DNA of 64,000 nucleotides from Tepidimonas taiwanensis (lineage in GTDB: Bacteria; Pseudomonadota; Gammaproteobacteria; Burkholderiales; Burkholderiaceae_C): positions 496,001 to 560,000 of the forward strand of contig NZ_CP083911.1 in assembly GCF_020162115.1 (NCBI RefSeq), given 5' to 3'. The notes below the pieces were generated by a model. The model was not told where the DNA came from and did no database searches. It saw only the letters and a list, made by a program, of their open reading frames with translations. Made by a program: the position numbers and the translations under genes. Position 1 is the first letter of the stretch. Each line of letters begins with the position of its first letter. Shown piece by piece: positions 9,374 to 17,959 of this stretch.

Positions 9374-10195
9374 TCAGCGGGGGTGATCGGGAAGCGGCCG
9401 CGCGTGCACGGGCCGGCCCCACAGGCGCGTCATGACGGCGCCGACCGACGCCGGGTCGCCGCTGGTCCAGAACGTGACGTCGCCGGACGGCGCAGGGTCG
9501 CTGGCGGGCGCGCGGCCCAGGCGGCGCGCCAGCTCGCGCGCCACCGCCGGGGCCGGATCGAGCACGGCCACCGCGGGGCCGGCGACGCGCTCGATCACCG
9601 GGCGCAGGAATGGGTAGTGCGTGCAGCCGAGCACGAGCACGTCCGCCCCCGCCGCCAGCAGCGGGCGCACCCGTTCGGCCACGGCCGCTTCGGTCTCGGG
9701 GCCGTCGAGCTCACCGCGCTCGACGCGCTCGACCCAGCCAGGGCACGCCTGCGGCAGCACGTGCACGCCGCCGGCGTGGGTGGCGATCAGCCGGGCCAGC
9801 CCCGGGCTGGCGACGGTGTTGCGCGTGGCCAGCACGCCGACGACGCCGGTGCGCGTCAGGGCGGCGGCGGGCTTGACCGCCGGCTCGATGGCGACGATCG
9901 GCCAGTCGGGATGGCGCTCGCGCAGGGCCTGGATCGACAGTCCGGTGACCGTGTTGCACGCGACGACCGCGGCCTTGCAACCCGCGTGGCGAAAGAGTTC
10001 GAGAATATGCTCGGCGCGCGCCTGCACCACGTCGGGCGGCTTGTCGCCGTACGGGGCATACCCCGAATCGGCGGCGTAGATGAGTCGCTCGTGGGGCAGC
10101 GCGCGCTGCACTTCGCGCAGCACCGACAGCCCGCCCACCCCGGAGTCGAACACCCCGATCGGGGCGTCGGGCTCCGCGGGTGCGGCCATGCCCAT
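9374..10195 (-). CDS. murI: Glutamate racemase
   Basis: MurI interconverts L- and D-glutamate, supplying D-Glu for peptidoglycan. The 273-aa protein shows the family signature PIGVFDSGVGGLSVLREV at the N-terminus, the first catalytic cysteine in VVACNTVTGL and the second in LVLGCTHYPFL. The ATG at 10195 (MGMAAPAEP) or the one six bases later (10189) are both possible. The gene lies 19 bases after the YqeY gene on the same strand and is probably co-transcribed with it. Confidence 0.96.
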   Translation of the reverse strand: MGMAAPAEPDAPIGVFDSGVGGLSVLREVQRALPHERLIYAADSGYAPYGDKPPDVVQARAEHILELFRHAGCKAAVVACNTVTGLSIQALRERHPDWPIVAIEPAVKPAAALTRTGVVGVLATRNTVASPGLARLIATHAGGVHVLPQACPGWVERVERGELDGPETEAAVAERVRPLLAAGADVLVLGCTHYPFLRPVIERVAGPAVAVLDPAPAVARELARRLGRAPASDPAPSGDVTFWTSGDPASVGAVMTRLWGRPVHARPLPDHPR

Positions 10196-10214
10196 GGAGC
10201 GCGCGTCCGCCGCG

Positions 10215-10676
10215 TCAGCCGGCCAGCGCCACCTTGACGGCGGCGGAGACCTGCGCCATGTCGGCCTGTCCGGCCAGCTCGGCCTTGGCCAGGGCCATGA
10301 CCTTGCCCATGTCGGCGGGCGTTGGGGCGCGGCCCAGATCGGCGGCGACGCGCGCCACGATGCCCTGCACGGCGGCGGTGATCGCCGCGGCGTCCAGGCG
10401 CGCCGGCAGGTAGGCTTCCAGTACCTGCGCCTCGGCGCGTTCCTTGTCCACCAGGTCGGTGCGGCCGGCCTGTTCGTAGGCGGCGATCGAATCGCGGCGC
10501 TGTTTGAGCAGCTTGTCCACCACGGCGATGACGCCCGCATCGTCGAGCGTGACGCGCTCGTCGACCTCTTTTTGCTTGATCGCCGCCAGCAGCAGGCGGA
10601 TCGCGCCCAGGCGCGCGCTGTCCTTGGCGCGCATGGCGGCCTTCATGTCATCGGTGATGCGGTCTTTGAGGGTCAT
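10215..10676 (-). CDS. GatB/YqeY domain protein
   Basis: A 153-aa YqeY-family protein, related to the C-terminal tail domain of the GatB amidotransferase subunit, which contacts tRNA. It shows the usual pattern MTLKDRITDDMKAAMRAKD.., then LGAIRLLLAAIKQKEVDER, and a C-terminal segment ADMGKVMALAKAELAGQADM. The cellular role is not established; family members often sit between rpsU and dnaG or murI, as here. The start is the ATG just downstream of the rpsU terminator hairpin. Confidence 0.92.
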   Translation of the reverse strand: MTLKDRITDDMKAAMRAKDSARLGAIRLLLAAIKQKEVDERVTLDDAGVIAVVDKLLKQRRDSIAAYEQAGRTDLVDKERAEAQVLEAYLPARLDAAAITAAVQGIVARVAADLGRAPTPADMGKVMALAKAELAGQADMAQVSAAVKVALAG

Positions 10677-10702
10677 CGGGCGCCTCTGGGGTACAGACGG
10701 AA

Positions 10703-10740
10703 AAACGACGAAGCCCGCCGGAGCGTCCTCGGGCGGGCTC
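10703..10740 (-). terminator. Rho-independent terminator/attenuator after rpsU
   Basis: Read on the minus strand, the stem GAGCCCGCC/GGCGGGCTT with a loop of about 12 nt is followed by CGTCGTTTTT. It sits between rpsU and the YqeY gene and would end or attenuate rpsU transcription. Confidence 0.8.
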
Positions 10741-10782
10741 GAAGGGGGGCGAGGGGCCCGCCGCAGCGGCCTCGCGTGGCGC

Positions 10783-10995
10783 TCAGTACAGGCGCGGCGG
10801 CAGCTGCTGCGAGCGCACGCGCTTGAGGTGGCGCTTGATCGCGGCAGCCTTCTTGCGCTTGCGCTCGGCGGTGGGCTTTTCGTAGAACTCGCGCGCGCGC
10901 AGCTCATTGAGCAGGCCGAGCTTTTCGATCGTGCGCTTGAAGCGGCGCAGGGCGACGTCGAACGGTTCGTTGTCTTTAACGCGAATGGTGGTCAT
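10783..10995 (-). CDS. rpsU: 30S ribosomal protein S21
   Basis: A 70-aa protein of the small ribosomal subunit needed for efficient initiation. The typical N-terminus MTTIRVKDNEPFDVALRRFKR and the basic tail with ERKRKKAAAIKRHLKR are visible. The ATG at 10995 is preferred because MTTIRVK is the conserved S21 start; the open frame extends 12 codons upstream without similarity. It is followed by a terminator hairpin and the YqeY gene. Confidence 0.98.
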   Translation of the reverse strand: MTTIRVKDNEPFDVALRRFKRTIEKLGLLNELRAREFYEKPTAERKRKKAAAIKRHLKRVRSQQLPPRLY

Positions 10996-11197
10996 TGGCC
11001 AATGGTTTCCGATGTGCGCCAGGGACCGCACGCGGGGAAGATCAGACCCAACGCCGGACGGCCTGGCAGGGTTTCCCCGTCTTCAAGGTGATCACGGCCG
11101 ACGGGGCTTTGCCAGCAAAGACCGCCATTATAGCCATTTCCGCGTGTGGGGTTTTGTGTCATCATCGGCCCGGGTCCGCTACCGGAGGAAGGGCGCT

Positions 11198-12697
11198 ATG
11201 TTCGAGTCCGCGCAAATCGGCCACCGCATCGACCGCGCCACGTACAAGGCCGAGGTGCCGGCGCTGCGCGCCGCGCTGCTGGACGCGCAGTACGAGCTGC
11301 TGCGCCGCGCCGATCGCGCGGTGGTGATCCTCATCAATGGGGTCGACGGTGCCGGGCGCAGCGAGACCGTCAACACGCTGCACGCGTGGATGGACCCGCG
11401 CCACATCCGCACCGAGGCGTTCGGCGCGATGACGGACGAAGACCGCCGTTGGCCGGAGATGTGGCGCTTCTGGCAGGTGCTGCCGCCCAAGGGCCGCATC
11501 GGCATCCTCTTCGGATCGTGGTACACGGACCCCATCCTCGCCCGTGTCGAGGGGCGCGACAGCCACGGGCATTTCGTGCAGCGCCTGGAGCGCATCCGGC
11601 AGTTCGAGCGCATGCTGGTGGCCGAGGGGGTGGTGCTGGTGAAGTTCTGGTTTCACCTGTCCAAGGCGGCGGCCAAGGCGCGCCTCAAGGCACTGGCCAG
11701 CGACCCGCGCACCGCGTGGCGCATCGGGCCGCAGCAGCGCAAACAACTCAAGCGCTACGACGACTTCATCGAGGCGAGCGACGAGGCCTTGCGCAAGACC
11801 AGCCTGGGCGAGGCGCCGTGGACCGTCATCGAAGGCAGCGACGAGTGTTACCGCCACCTGACCGCCGGGCGGCGCCTGCTGTCGGCGCTGCGTCACGCGG
11901 CGCCGCCCGCGCCGCCAGTGTCCCCGGTGCCGTCCAGCGTGATCGAGACGGCGGGCAGCGAGGTGACGCTGCTGCGCTCGCTCGATTACGGCCGGCGCCT
12001 GACGCGCGACCGCTACGAGCGGCTGCTGGAGCGCTGGCAGGGCCGCCTCAACGCGCTCAGCCGCGATCCCCGGCTGCGCGACCGCTCGGTCGTGGTGGTG
12101 TTCGAGGGCATGGACGCTGCCGGCAAGGGCAGCACGATCCGGCGCCTGACCCCCGCGTGGGACGCGCGCTTCTACCGCGTGGTGCCGGTGGCCGCCCCCA
12201 ACGAAAACGAGCGCGCCCAGCCGTACCTGTGGCGTTTCTGGCGCTACATCCCGCCGCACGGGCGCGCGGTCATTTTCGACCGCTCGTGGTACGGGCGCGT
12301 GCTGGTCGAGCGGGTGGAGGGGTTCTGCTCGCAGGCCGACTGGATGCGCGCCTACGGCGAGATCAACGCCTACGAGGAAGAGCTGACCGAGGCAGGGGTG
12401 ATCATCGTCAAGTTCTGGCTCGCCATCACGCCACAGGAGCAGCTGCGGCGCTTTCGCGAGCGCGAGACGACGCCGCACAAGCAGTTCAAGATCACGCCGG
12501 AAGACTGGCGCAACCGCGAAAAGTGGCCGCAGTACGAACGCGCGGTGCAGGACATGGTGGACCGCACCTCGACGCGTGTGGCGCCGTGGCACCTGATCGC
12601 CTCGGACGACAAGCTGTGGTCGCGCGTCGCGGTGCTGCGCACGCTGGCGCGCGAGATCGAGCGCGCCCTGGACACGCCGCGCCGGCCGCGCGATTGA
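11198..12697 (+). CDS. pap: Polyphosphate:AMP phosphotransferase (PPK2 class II, tandem domains)
   Basis: The enzyme uses polyphosphate to phosphorylate AMP to ADP. The 499-aa protein is a tandem duplication of the PPK2 P-loop domain. The second copy has a complete Walker A, FEGMDAAGKGSTIRRL (about 300-316), plus the lid segment FDRSWYGRVLVERVEGF. The first copy has the weaker GVDGAGRSETVN and FGSWYTDPILARVEG, so it is probably structural. This arrangement is the hallmark of the class II/PAP group. The start is set by GGAGGA nine bases upstream of the ATG. It is divergent from rpsU and stands alone. Confidence 0.93.
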   Translation: MFESAQIGHRIDRATYKAEVPALRAALLDAQYELLRRADRAVVILINGVDGAGRSETVNTLHAWMDPRHIRTEAFGAMTDEDRRWPEMWRFWQVLPPKGRIGILFGSWYTDPILARVEGRDSHGHFVQRLERIRQFERMLVAEGVVLVKFWFHLSKAAAKARLKALASDPRTAWRIGPQQRKQLKRYDDFIEASDEALRKTSLGEAPWTVIEGSDECYRHLTAGRRLLSALRHAAPPAPPVSPVPSSVIETAGSEVTLLRSLDYGRRLTRDRYERLLERWQGRLNALSRDPRLRDRSVVVVFEGMDAAGKGSTIRRLTPAWDARFYRVVPVAAPNENERAQPYLWRFWRYIPPHGRAVIFDRSWYGRVLVERVEGFCSQADWMRAYGEINAYEEELTEAGVIIVKFWLAITPQEQLRRFRERETTPHKQFKITPEDWRNREKWPQYERAVQDMVDRTSTRVAPWHLIASDDKLWSRVAVLRTLAREIERALDTPRRPRD

Positions 12698-12817
12698 GGG
12701 GTCGGCCCTCTTGGGGGGCGGGCGGTGGCGCGCGCTCTGCCCTTCCCAGCCCCGACGTTGCCGTGGGGTGCGGCGCGAGGTCCAGCACGGCCCGGGGAGG
12801 GGTGCCGTTGGCCCAGC

Positions 12818-13162
12818 TCACCGCCCCGTGGCGACGGTGGCCGGTGCCCCGTCATCGGCCGTGAGCGGCGGCAGGCCGTGGCGCGCGCGGGCGCGCTGGC
12901 AGGCGTCGCTGCCCGCCTCGAACTCGCGGCACGGCGAGGGTCGCCACTCGTAGATACCGCAGGCGACGCGCTCGCCGACGGTGCCGGTCAGCGCCGCGCA
13001 GCGCGGCGGCCAGTGGTCGGTGCCGCGCATGCGCACGGTGGCGCCGGCGACCTCGACCACGAGGCCGTCGGGCACCGTGCCGCCGCTGCCGACGGTTTCA
13101 TAGATGGAGAAGTCCACGCGGAAATGGGCGCAGCAAGCGCCGCAGCGCTGGCAGACGTTCAT
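12818..13162 (-). CDS. YkgJ-family cysteine-cluster protein
   Basis: A 114-aa protein of the YkgJ (zinc- or iron-chelating CxxCxxCC) family, whose molecular role is unknown. The signature is at the N-terminus, MNVCQRCGACCAHFRV, with further cysteines in PPRCAALTG, RVACGIYEWRPSPCREF and DACQRAR, enough for an Fe-S or Zn cluster. It is the third gene of a leftward argD-argF unit, 21 bases after argF, probably by linkage rather than function. Confidence 0.85.
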   Translation of the reverse strand: MNVCQRCGACCAHFRVDFSIYETVGSGGTVPDGLVVEVAGATVRMRGTDHWPPRCAALTGTVGERVACGIYEWRPSPCREFEAGSDACQRARARHGLPPLTADDGAPATVATGR

Positions 13163-13183
13163 ACCGGCAGGGGAGGGGAGCGA

Positions 13184-14131
13184 TCAGGCCACGCGACCCA
13201 GCAGCAGGTACTCCATCAGGGCTTTTTGCACGTGCATGCGGTTTTCCGCCTCGTCCCAGACGACGGACTGCGGGCCGTCGATGACCTCGGCGGCGACCTC
13301 CTCGCCGCGGTGGGCGGGCAGGCAGTGCATGAACAGCGCCTGCGGCTTGGCCACGGCCATCATCGCCGGTGTGACGCACCAGGCGGCGAAGGCTTTTTTG
13401 CGCGCCTCGTTTTCCGCCTCGTACCCCATGCTGGTCCAGACGTCGGTCGTGACGAGATCGGCCCCGCGGCAGGCCTCCATCGGGTCGTCGAACACCCGCC
13501 AGAAGTCCCCGCGCGGCACCCCGGCGACGGCGGGGTCGACCTCGTAGCCACGCGGCGTGCTGATGTGCACGCGAAAGCCCAGGATCTGCGCCGCCTGCAG
13601 CCACGTGTTGGCCATGTTGTTGCCGTCGCCGACCCACGCCACCGTGATGCCGCGCAGCGCCTGCGGGTCGAGCGTACCGTCGGCGCGGCGGCCTCGGTAC
13701 TCGAGAAAGGTGAACAGGTCCGCCAGGATCTGGCAGGGGTGGAACTCGTTGGTCAGGCCGTTGATGACCGGCACGCGCGAGTGCGCCGCAAAGCGCTCGA
13801 TCTTGCTCTGCTCGAAGGTGCGGATCATCACCAGGTCCACCATGCGGCTGATGACGCGCGCGGTGTCCTCGATCGGCTCGCTGCGGCCGAGCTGGCTGTC
13901 GCCGGTGGTCAGGTGCACGACCGAGCCGCCCATCTGGTACATGCCGGCCTCGAAGCTGACGCGTGTGCGTGTGCTGGCTTTCTCGAAGATCATCGCCAGC
14001 GTGCGGTCCGGGTCGGCAAAGGGCTGGTATTTCTCGACCGCCTTGAACTTGCGCTTGATGAAGTCGGCCCGCTCGAACAGGTAGGCGTACTCGTCGGCGG
14101 TCAGGTCCTTGAATTGCAGGTAATGTTTCAT
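13184..14131 (-). CDS. argF: Ornithine carbamoyltransferase
   Basis: ArgF makes citrulline from ornithine and carbamoyl phosphate in arginine synthesis. The 315-aa protein shows the carbamoyl-phosphate site EKASTRTRVSFE, the HPCQILADLFT segment and the ornithine/catalytic motif FMHCLPAHRGEE. Its ATG overlaps the TGA of argD by 4 bases, so the two are translationally coupled. The length is typical for the enzyme. Confidence 0.97.
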   Translation of the reverse strand: MKHYLQFKDLTADEYAYLFERADFIKRKFKAVEKYQPFADPDRTLAMIFEKASTRTRVSFEAGMYQMGGSVVHLTTGDSQLGRSEPIEDTARVISRMVDLVMIRTFEQSKIERFAAHSRVPVINGLTNEFHPCQILADLFTFLEYRGRRADGTLDPQALRGITVAWVGDGNNMANTWLQAAQILGFRVHISTPRGYEVDPAVAGVPRGDFWRVFDDPMEACRGADLVTTDVWTSMGYEAENEARKKAFAAWCVTPAMMAVAKPQALFMHCLPAHRGEEVAAEVIDGPQSVVWDEAENRMHVQKALMEYLLLGRVA

Positions 14132-15333
14132 GCGTCGGTCTCGTTCAGGAAGGCGCGCACTTGCGGCACCAGCTTGGCGACGATCTCGTCGGCCTCGGCG
14201 CGCGTCAGGATCAGCGGCGGCACGAGGCGGATGACGCGCTCGGCCGTCACCGACAGCAGCAGCCCGGCTTGCGCGCAGCGGTTGACCAGGACGCCGCACG
14301 GGCGGTCCAGCTCGATGCCGATCATCAGGCCCTTGCCGCGCACCTCGCGCACGCCAGGCAGCCCGTGCAGCTCGGCCCACAGCTGCGTGTGCAGGTAGGT
14401 GCCGACGGTGGCCGCGTTGTCGAGCAGCCCCTCGTCTTCCATGATGCGGATGGTCTCCAGCCCCGCGCGCATCGCGAGCGGGTTGCCGCCGAAGGTGGTG
14501 CCGTGGTTGCCGGGCTGGAAGATCGACGCCGCGCGCGGGCCGGCCACCACCGCCCCCACCGGCACGCCCGAGCCCAGGCCCTTGGCCAGCGGCATCACGT
14601 CGGGTTTGACGCCCGCCCACTGGTGCGCGAACCACTTGCCGGTGCGGCCCATGCCGCACTGCACCTCGTCGATCATCAGCAGCCAGTCGTGTTCGTCGCA
14701 CAGCGCGCGCACGCCGGCGATGTACTCGGGCGACAGGGGATTGACGCCGCCTTCGCCCTGGATGGCTTCGAAGAATACGGCCACCACGTCGGGGTTGCCG
14801 ACGGTGGCGGCGCGCAGCGCGTCGAGGTCGTTGATCGGCACGCGAATGAACCCCTCGACCAGCGGCTCGAAGCCGGCCTGGACCTTCGGATTTCCGGTGG
14901 CCGACAGCGTCGCCAGCGATCGCCCGTGGAAGGCCTTTTCGTAGACGACGATCTGCGGCCGCGCGATGCCCTTGTCGTGACCGAACTTGCGCGCGAGCTT
15001 GATCGCCGCCTCGTTGGCCTCTAGTCCGCTGGAGCAGAAAAACACCTTCTCGAGGCCCGAGCGTTCGCACAGCGCGGCGGCCAGCGGTTCGGTCCAGGGG
15101 TGGTGGTAGTAGTTGCTGACATGGATCAGCTGCGCGACCTGTTCCTGCAGCGCCTTGACGAGGCGTGGGTGTGCGTGGCCCAGCGTGTTGACGGCGATGC
15201 CGGCGAGCGCATCGAGATACTCGCGGCCGTCCGCGTCCCACACGCGGCAGCCCCGACCGTGCGTGAGCATGATCGGCACGCGGCCGTAAGTGGTCATCAC
15301 GTGGGGCTCGGTCGGCGGGGTGGCGGCATGCAT
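14128..15333 (-). CDS. argD: Acetylornithine aminotransferase
   Basis: A PLP-dependent class III aminotransferase of 401 aa that converts N-acetylglutamate semialdehyde to N-acetylornithine (and may act on succinyldiaminopimelate). Visible are the cofactor region FCSSGLEANEAAIKLARKF, VYEKAFHGRSLATLSAT, the Asp of LLMIDEVQCGMGRTGKWF, and the Schiff-base lysine in PLAKGLGSGVPVGA. It is the first gene of the argD-argF-ykgJ unit. A more internal ATG (MTTYGRVPIML) could be the true start. Confidence 0.96.
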   Translation of the reverse strand: MHAATPPTEPHVMTTYGRVPIMLTHGRGCRVWDADGREYLDALAGIAVNTLGHAHPRLVKALQEQVAQLIHVSNYYHHPWTEPLAAALCERSGLEKVFFCSSGLEANEAAIKLARKFGHDKGIARPQIVVYEKAFHGRSLATLSATGNPKVQAGFEPLVEGFIRVPINDLDALRAATVGNPDVVAVFFEAIQGEGGVNPLSPEYIAGVRALCDEHDWLLMIDEVQCGMGRTGKWFAHQWAGVKPDVMPLAKGLGSGVPVGAVVAGPRAASIFQPGNHGTTFGGNPLAMRAGLETIRIMEDEGLLDNAATVGTYLHTQLWAELHGLPGVREVRGKGLMIGIELDRPCGVLVNRCAQAGLLLSVTAERVIRLVPPLILTRAEADEIVAKLVPQVRAFLNETDA

Positions 15334-15410
15334 GGTCTAAACGGCCAGGAGGGTGACGGAAAAACGCGATTCTAGGGGCACGGGGTGGCGGGGCGTGCCA
15401 TTGCAGGTCT

Positions 15411-15425
15411 TATATAAGATATAAT
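15411..15425. promoter_or_regulatory. AT-rich promoter patch between argD and the DUF3579 gene
   Basis: TATATAAGATATAAT stands out in very GC-rich surroundings in the divergent gap between argD and the DUF3579 gene. It contains a perfect -10 hexamer TATAAT (15420-15425) reading rightward, but I see no well-spaced -35 box, so which gene it serves is uncertain. Confidence 0.4.
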
Positions 15426-15535
15426 ACTCAATGGTACCCGGGCGATCCCCGGGGTGCCCGACCCGTGTTCCGTGGGTGCTCGCCCACTTCTCTATCGTCG
15501 CCGTGCCGCCCACCGGTGGCGCGGCCCTACGCGCG

Positions 15536-15880
15536 ATGGTCACGCCCAACGCCCAGCAAGTCTTCATCCAGGGGGTCACGCGCAGTGGCCGCACGTTTCG
15601 CCCCAGTGACTGGGCCGAACGCCTGGCGGGCGTGATGAGTCCGTTTCACCCCCAGGCGGTGCAGGGGCCGGGTGGTCATCTGCGCTATTCGCCGTGGGTC
15701 ATCCCCACCGTCGTCAACGGCGTCAAGTGCGTGGTCGTCGACCGCGCGCTCAAGGACTACGACGAGCGGGCGTGGGATTTCGTGATGGGCTTTGCGCGCG
15801 ACAACGACCTCGTCGTCACCGAGGCGTGTCTGTTGCCGGACGGGCCGGGCGGCGCTCCGTCCTCGACGGTGCGGGGCTGA
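15536..15880 (+). CDS. DUF3579 domain-containing protein
   Basis: A 114-aa protein of the DUF3579 family, found mainly in betaproteobacteria and of unknown function. Family features include FIQGVTRSGRTFRPSDWAER near the N-terminus and VVNGVKCVVVDRALKDYDERAWDFVMGFARDN in the middle (quoted in part). The start at MVTPNAQQ is preferred over an upstream ATG (15431) because the extra 35 residues look like translated leader. It is divergent from argD. No signal peptide or membrane segment is seen. Confidence 0.8.
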   Translation: MVTPNAQQVFIQGVTRSGRTFRPSDWAERLAGVMSPFHPQAVQGPGGHLRYSPWVIPTVVNGVKCVVVDRALKDYDERAWDFVMGFARDNDLVVTEACLLPDGPGGAPSSTVRG

Positions 15881-16028
15881 GCTGCGCGCGTTTTCGGCGT
15901 CGAAACGGGCGTCGCGGCACGCGGGCTTACGCAAAGTCGAGCCGTCGTCGGGGTTCAGGTGTCGCATCGGCTGGTCCGATCCCTGGCCGCCAATACGCGA
16001 CGGCAACGGCGGATCAGAAGGCTGCAAC

Positions 16029-16060
16029 GAAAAAGCCGCCGGGCTGGCGCACCGGCGGCT
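16029..16060 (-). terminator. Rho-independent terminator after rpsT
   Basis: On the minus strand, AGCCGCC and GGCGGCT form a 7-bp stem around a 13-nt loop and are followed by TTTTCGTT. It lies about 90 bases downstream of rpsT. The rest of the gap 15881-16146 shows no gene. Confidence 0.75.
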
Positions 16061-16146
16061 CGTGTGGGGTTTGCTGGCAGCGCACCCGTTCCAAGGCGGA
16101 CGCCGCTCGACGGCGGATCGGGGGCGTCCGGGCGGTGCCTGAAGCG

Positions 16147-16440
16147 TCAGGCGGCAGCGGCCAGGGCCTTGACCTTGGCCGACAGGCGGCTCTTGTCGCG
16201 GGCGGCCTTGTTCTTGTGGAAAATGCCCTTGTCCGCGATCGAATCGACGATCGACTGCATCTGGGCAAAGAGCGCGGTGGCCTGGGCCTTGTCACCGGCG
16301 GCGACGGCCTTTTCCACCTTCTTGATGGCGGTGCGGTAGCGCGAACGCAGCGAGCTGTTGTGGGCGTTCAGCTTGGCGTCCTGGCGGGCGCGCTTGCGGC
16401 CCGACGCCAGACGCGGCGATTTTTTCGATTTGGTTGCCAT
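16147..16440 (-). CDS. rpsT: 30S ribosomal protein S20
   Basis: A 97-aa small-subunit protein that binds 16S rRNA early in assembly. It is recognised by MATKSKKSPRLASGRKRARQ, the RSRYRTAIKKVEKAVAAGD segment and the KGIFHKNKAARDKSRLSAKV segment, and by its Lys/Ala-rich composition. It is monocistronic, divergent from the desaturase gene, with a terminator downstream. Confidence 0.98.
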   Translation of the reverse strand: MATKSKKSPRLASGRKRARQDAKLNAHNSSLRSRYRTAIKKVEKAVAAGDKAQATALFAQMQSIVDSIADKGIFHKNKAARDKSRLSAKVKALAAAA

Positions 16441-16658
16441 GGGTCTGTGTTCCTGTCAACGTTGGGGGATGATGCCAGCAAAGTCGGCCATTATAAACGC
16501 CTCGCCGCTTTGCGGGTGGCACAAGAGCGGCACGCGAGCGCCAGCCTTCGCTTGACTTGTGTCAAGCCAGGGTAAGCCGCATCGGGCATACTTGCGGCCG
16601 GCGGCTGGGGCCCATCCGGGTGGCCGCCGAGGTTCGAGTCCGTCCGTCGTCTTGTTCT

Positions 16659-17768
16659 ATGTCCGCCAACGAAACCCTCTCGTCCCCCGAGACCGCCCAA
16701 CCCATCCCGCCCGGGCAGCCCCTGCCGCACCGCAAGGTGATCCGCGGCTGGATCACGCCGCTGGCCGAGCGGCGCACCGCGATCGCGATCGCCCTGTTGG
16801 TGCTCGACTGGGCGATCTTTGCCGCCCTGATCGCCGGTACGGTCGTGTTCGAGGCATGGTGGGCCAAGCTGCTGTGCGGGCTGGCCGCGGGCTTCACGAT
16901 CGGGCGCCTGTTCATCATCGGCCACGACGCCTGCCACCAGAGCTACACGCCGCACCGCGGGCTCAACAAGGTGCTGGGCCGCATTGCGATGATCCCGTCA
17001 CTGACGCCCTACAGCCTGTGGGAGGTCGGTCACAACGTCGTGCACCATGGGTACACCAACCTCAAGGGGGTGGATTTCGTTTGGGCGCCGCTGACCAAGG
17101 CCGAGTTCGATGCGCTCTCGCCCGGCCGCCGGCTGCTCGAGCGCATCTACCGCAGCGGCTGGGGCCCCGCGCTGTACTACTTCATCGAGATGTGGTGGCT
17201 GCGCATGTTCTTCCCGCGCAAGACCTACATGGGCACGCGCCGGCCGGAGTTCGTGTGGGATGGCGTGTTCGTCCTCGCGGTCGCGCTGCTGTGGATCGGT
17301 GGCATGGTCGCGGCGGCGCTGGCGACCGGCCAATCGGTGTGGCTGCAGGTCGTGATGGGCTTCGTCGTGCCGTTCGTGTTCTGGAACGCGATGATCGGTT
17401 TCGTCGTCTACGTGCACCACACGCACCCGGCGGTGCAATGGCACGACGACAAGATCGCCTGGGCCAAGGCGGCACCGTTCGTTTCCACCACCGTGCACCT
17501 GGAGTTCCCGTTCAAGATCGGCGCGCTGATGCACCACATCATGGAGCACACCGCGCACCACGTGGACATGAGCGTGCCGCTGTACAAGCTCAAGCAGGCG
17601 CAAAAGAAGCTGGAGGAGATGCTGCCCGGCCGCATCATCATCCAGCGCTTCAGCTGGCGCTGGTATTTCGACACGGCGCGCCGCTGCAAGCTGTACGACT
17701 TCACACGCCGCTGCTGGACGGACTTCCAGGGCCGGCCGACGAGCGACCCGGCGCCGTCGTACGCCTGA
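16659..17768 (+). CDS. Membrane fatty acid desaturase
   Basis: A 369-aa integral-membrane di-iron desaturase that introduces a double bond into membrane-lipid acyl chains. The three histidine boxes are clear: HDACH in GHDACHQSYTPHRG, HNVVHHG after EVG, and HTAHH in IMEHTAHHVDM. At least four membrane segments lie between them. The ATG at 16659 opens a hydrophilic N-terminus rich in Pro. Regiospecificity (delta-9 or delta-12) cannot be told. The gene is monocistronic, and a perfect hairpin lies 115 bases downstream. Confidence 0.88.
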   Translation: MSANETLSSPETAQPIPPGQPLPHRKVIRGWITPLAERRTAIAIALLVLDWAIFAALIAGTVVFEAWWAKLLCGLAAGFTIGRLFIIGHDACHQSYTPHRGLNKVLGRIAMIPSLTPYSLWEVGHNVVHHGYTNLKGVDFVWAPLTKAEFDALSPGRRLLERIYRSGWGPALYYFIEMWWLRMFFPRKTYMGTRRPEFVWDGVFVLAVALLWIGGMVAAALATGQSVWLQVVMGFVVPFVFWNAMIGFVVYVHHTHPAVQWHDDKIAWAKAAPFVSTTVHLEFPFKIGALMHHIMEHTAHHVDMSVPLYKLKQAQKKLEEMLPGRIIIQRFSWRWYFDTARRCKLYDFTRRCWTDFQGRPTSDPAPSYA

Positions 17769-17883
17769 GCGCGCGGCAGTAGCCGAAGGCACCCGGGCAC
17801 CGGCGCGCGCGTGAGGGCGTCAGGCCGTACGGCACGGCGTCGCAGTCGGCCCGATCAGCGCACGGACACGCACACAGACGGGC

Positions 17884-17912
17884 GCGAATAGGGCCCGCGG
17901 GGCCCTATTCGC
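17884..17912. terminator. Perfect 13-bp inverted repeat between desaturase and helicase genes
   Basis: The arm GCGAATAGGGCCC is mirrored exactly after a 3-nt loop (GCG). There is no T-run, so it may be a terminator of atypical form, a processing site or an mRNA-stabilising hairpin for the desaturase transcript. Confidence 0.5.
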
Positions 17913-17959
17913 TATCGCTGCTGGCGTGCCCGGTGCTGCGGTGCGACAATACGCCCCCA

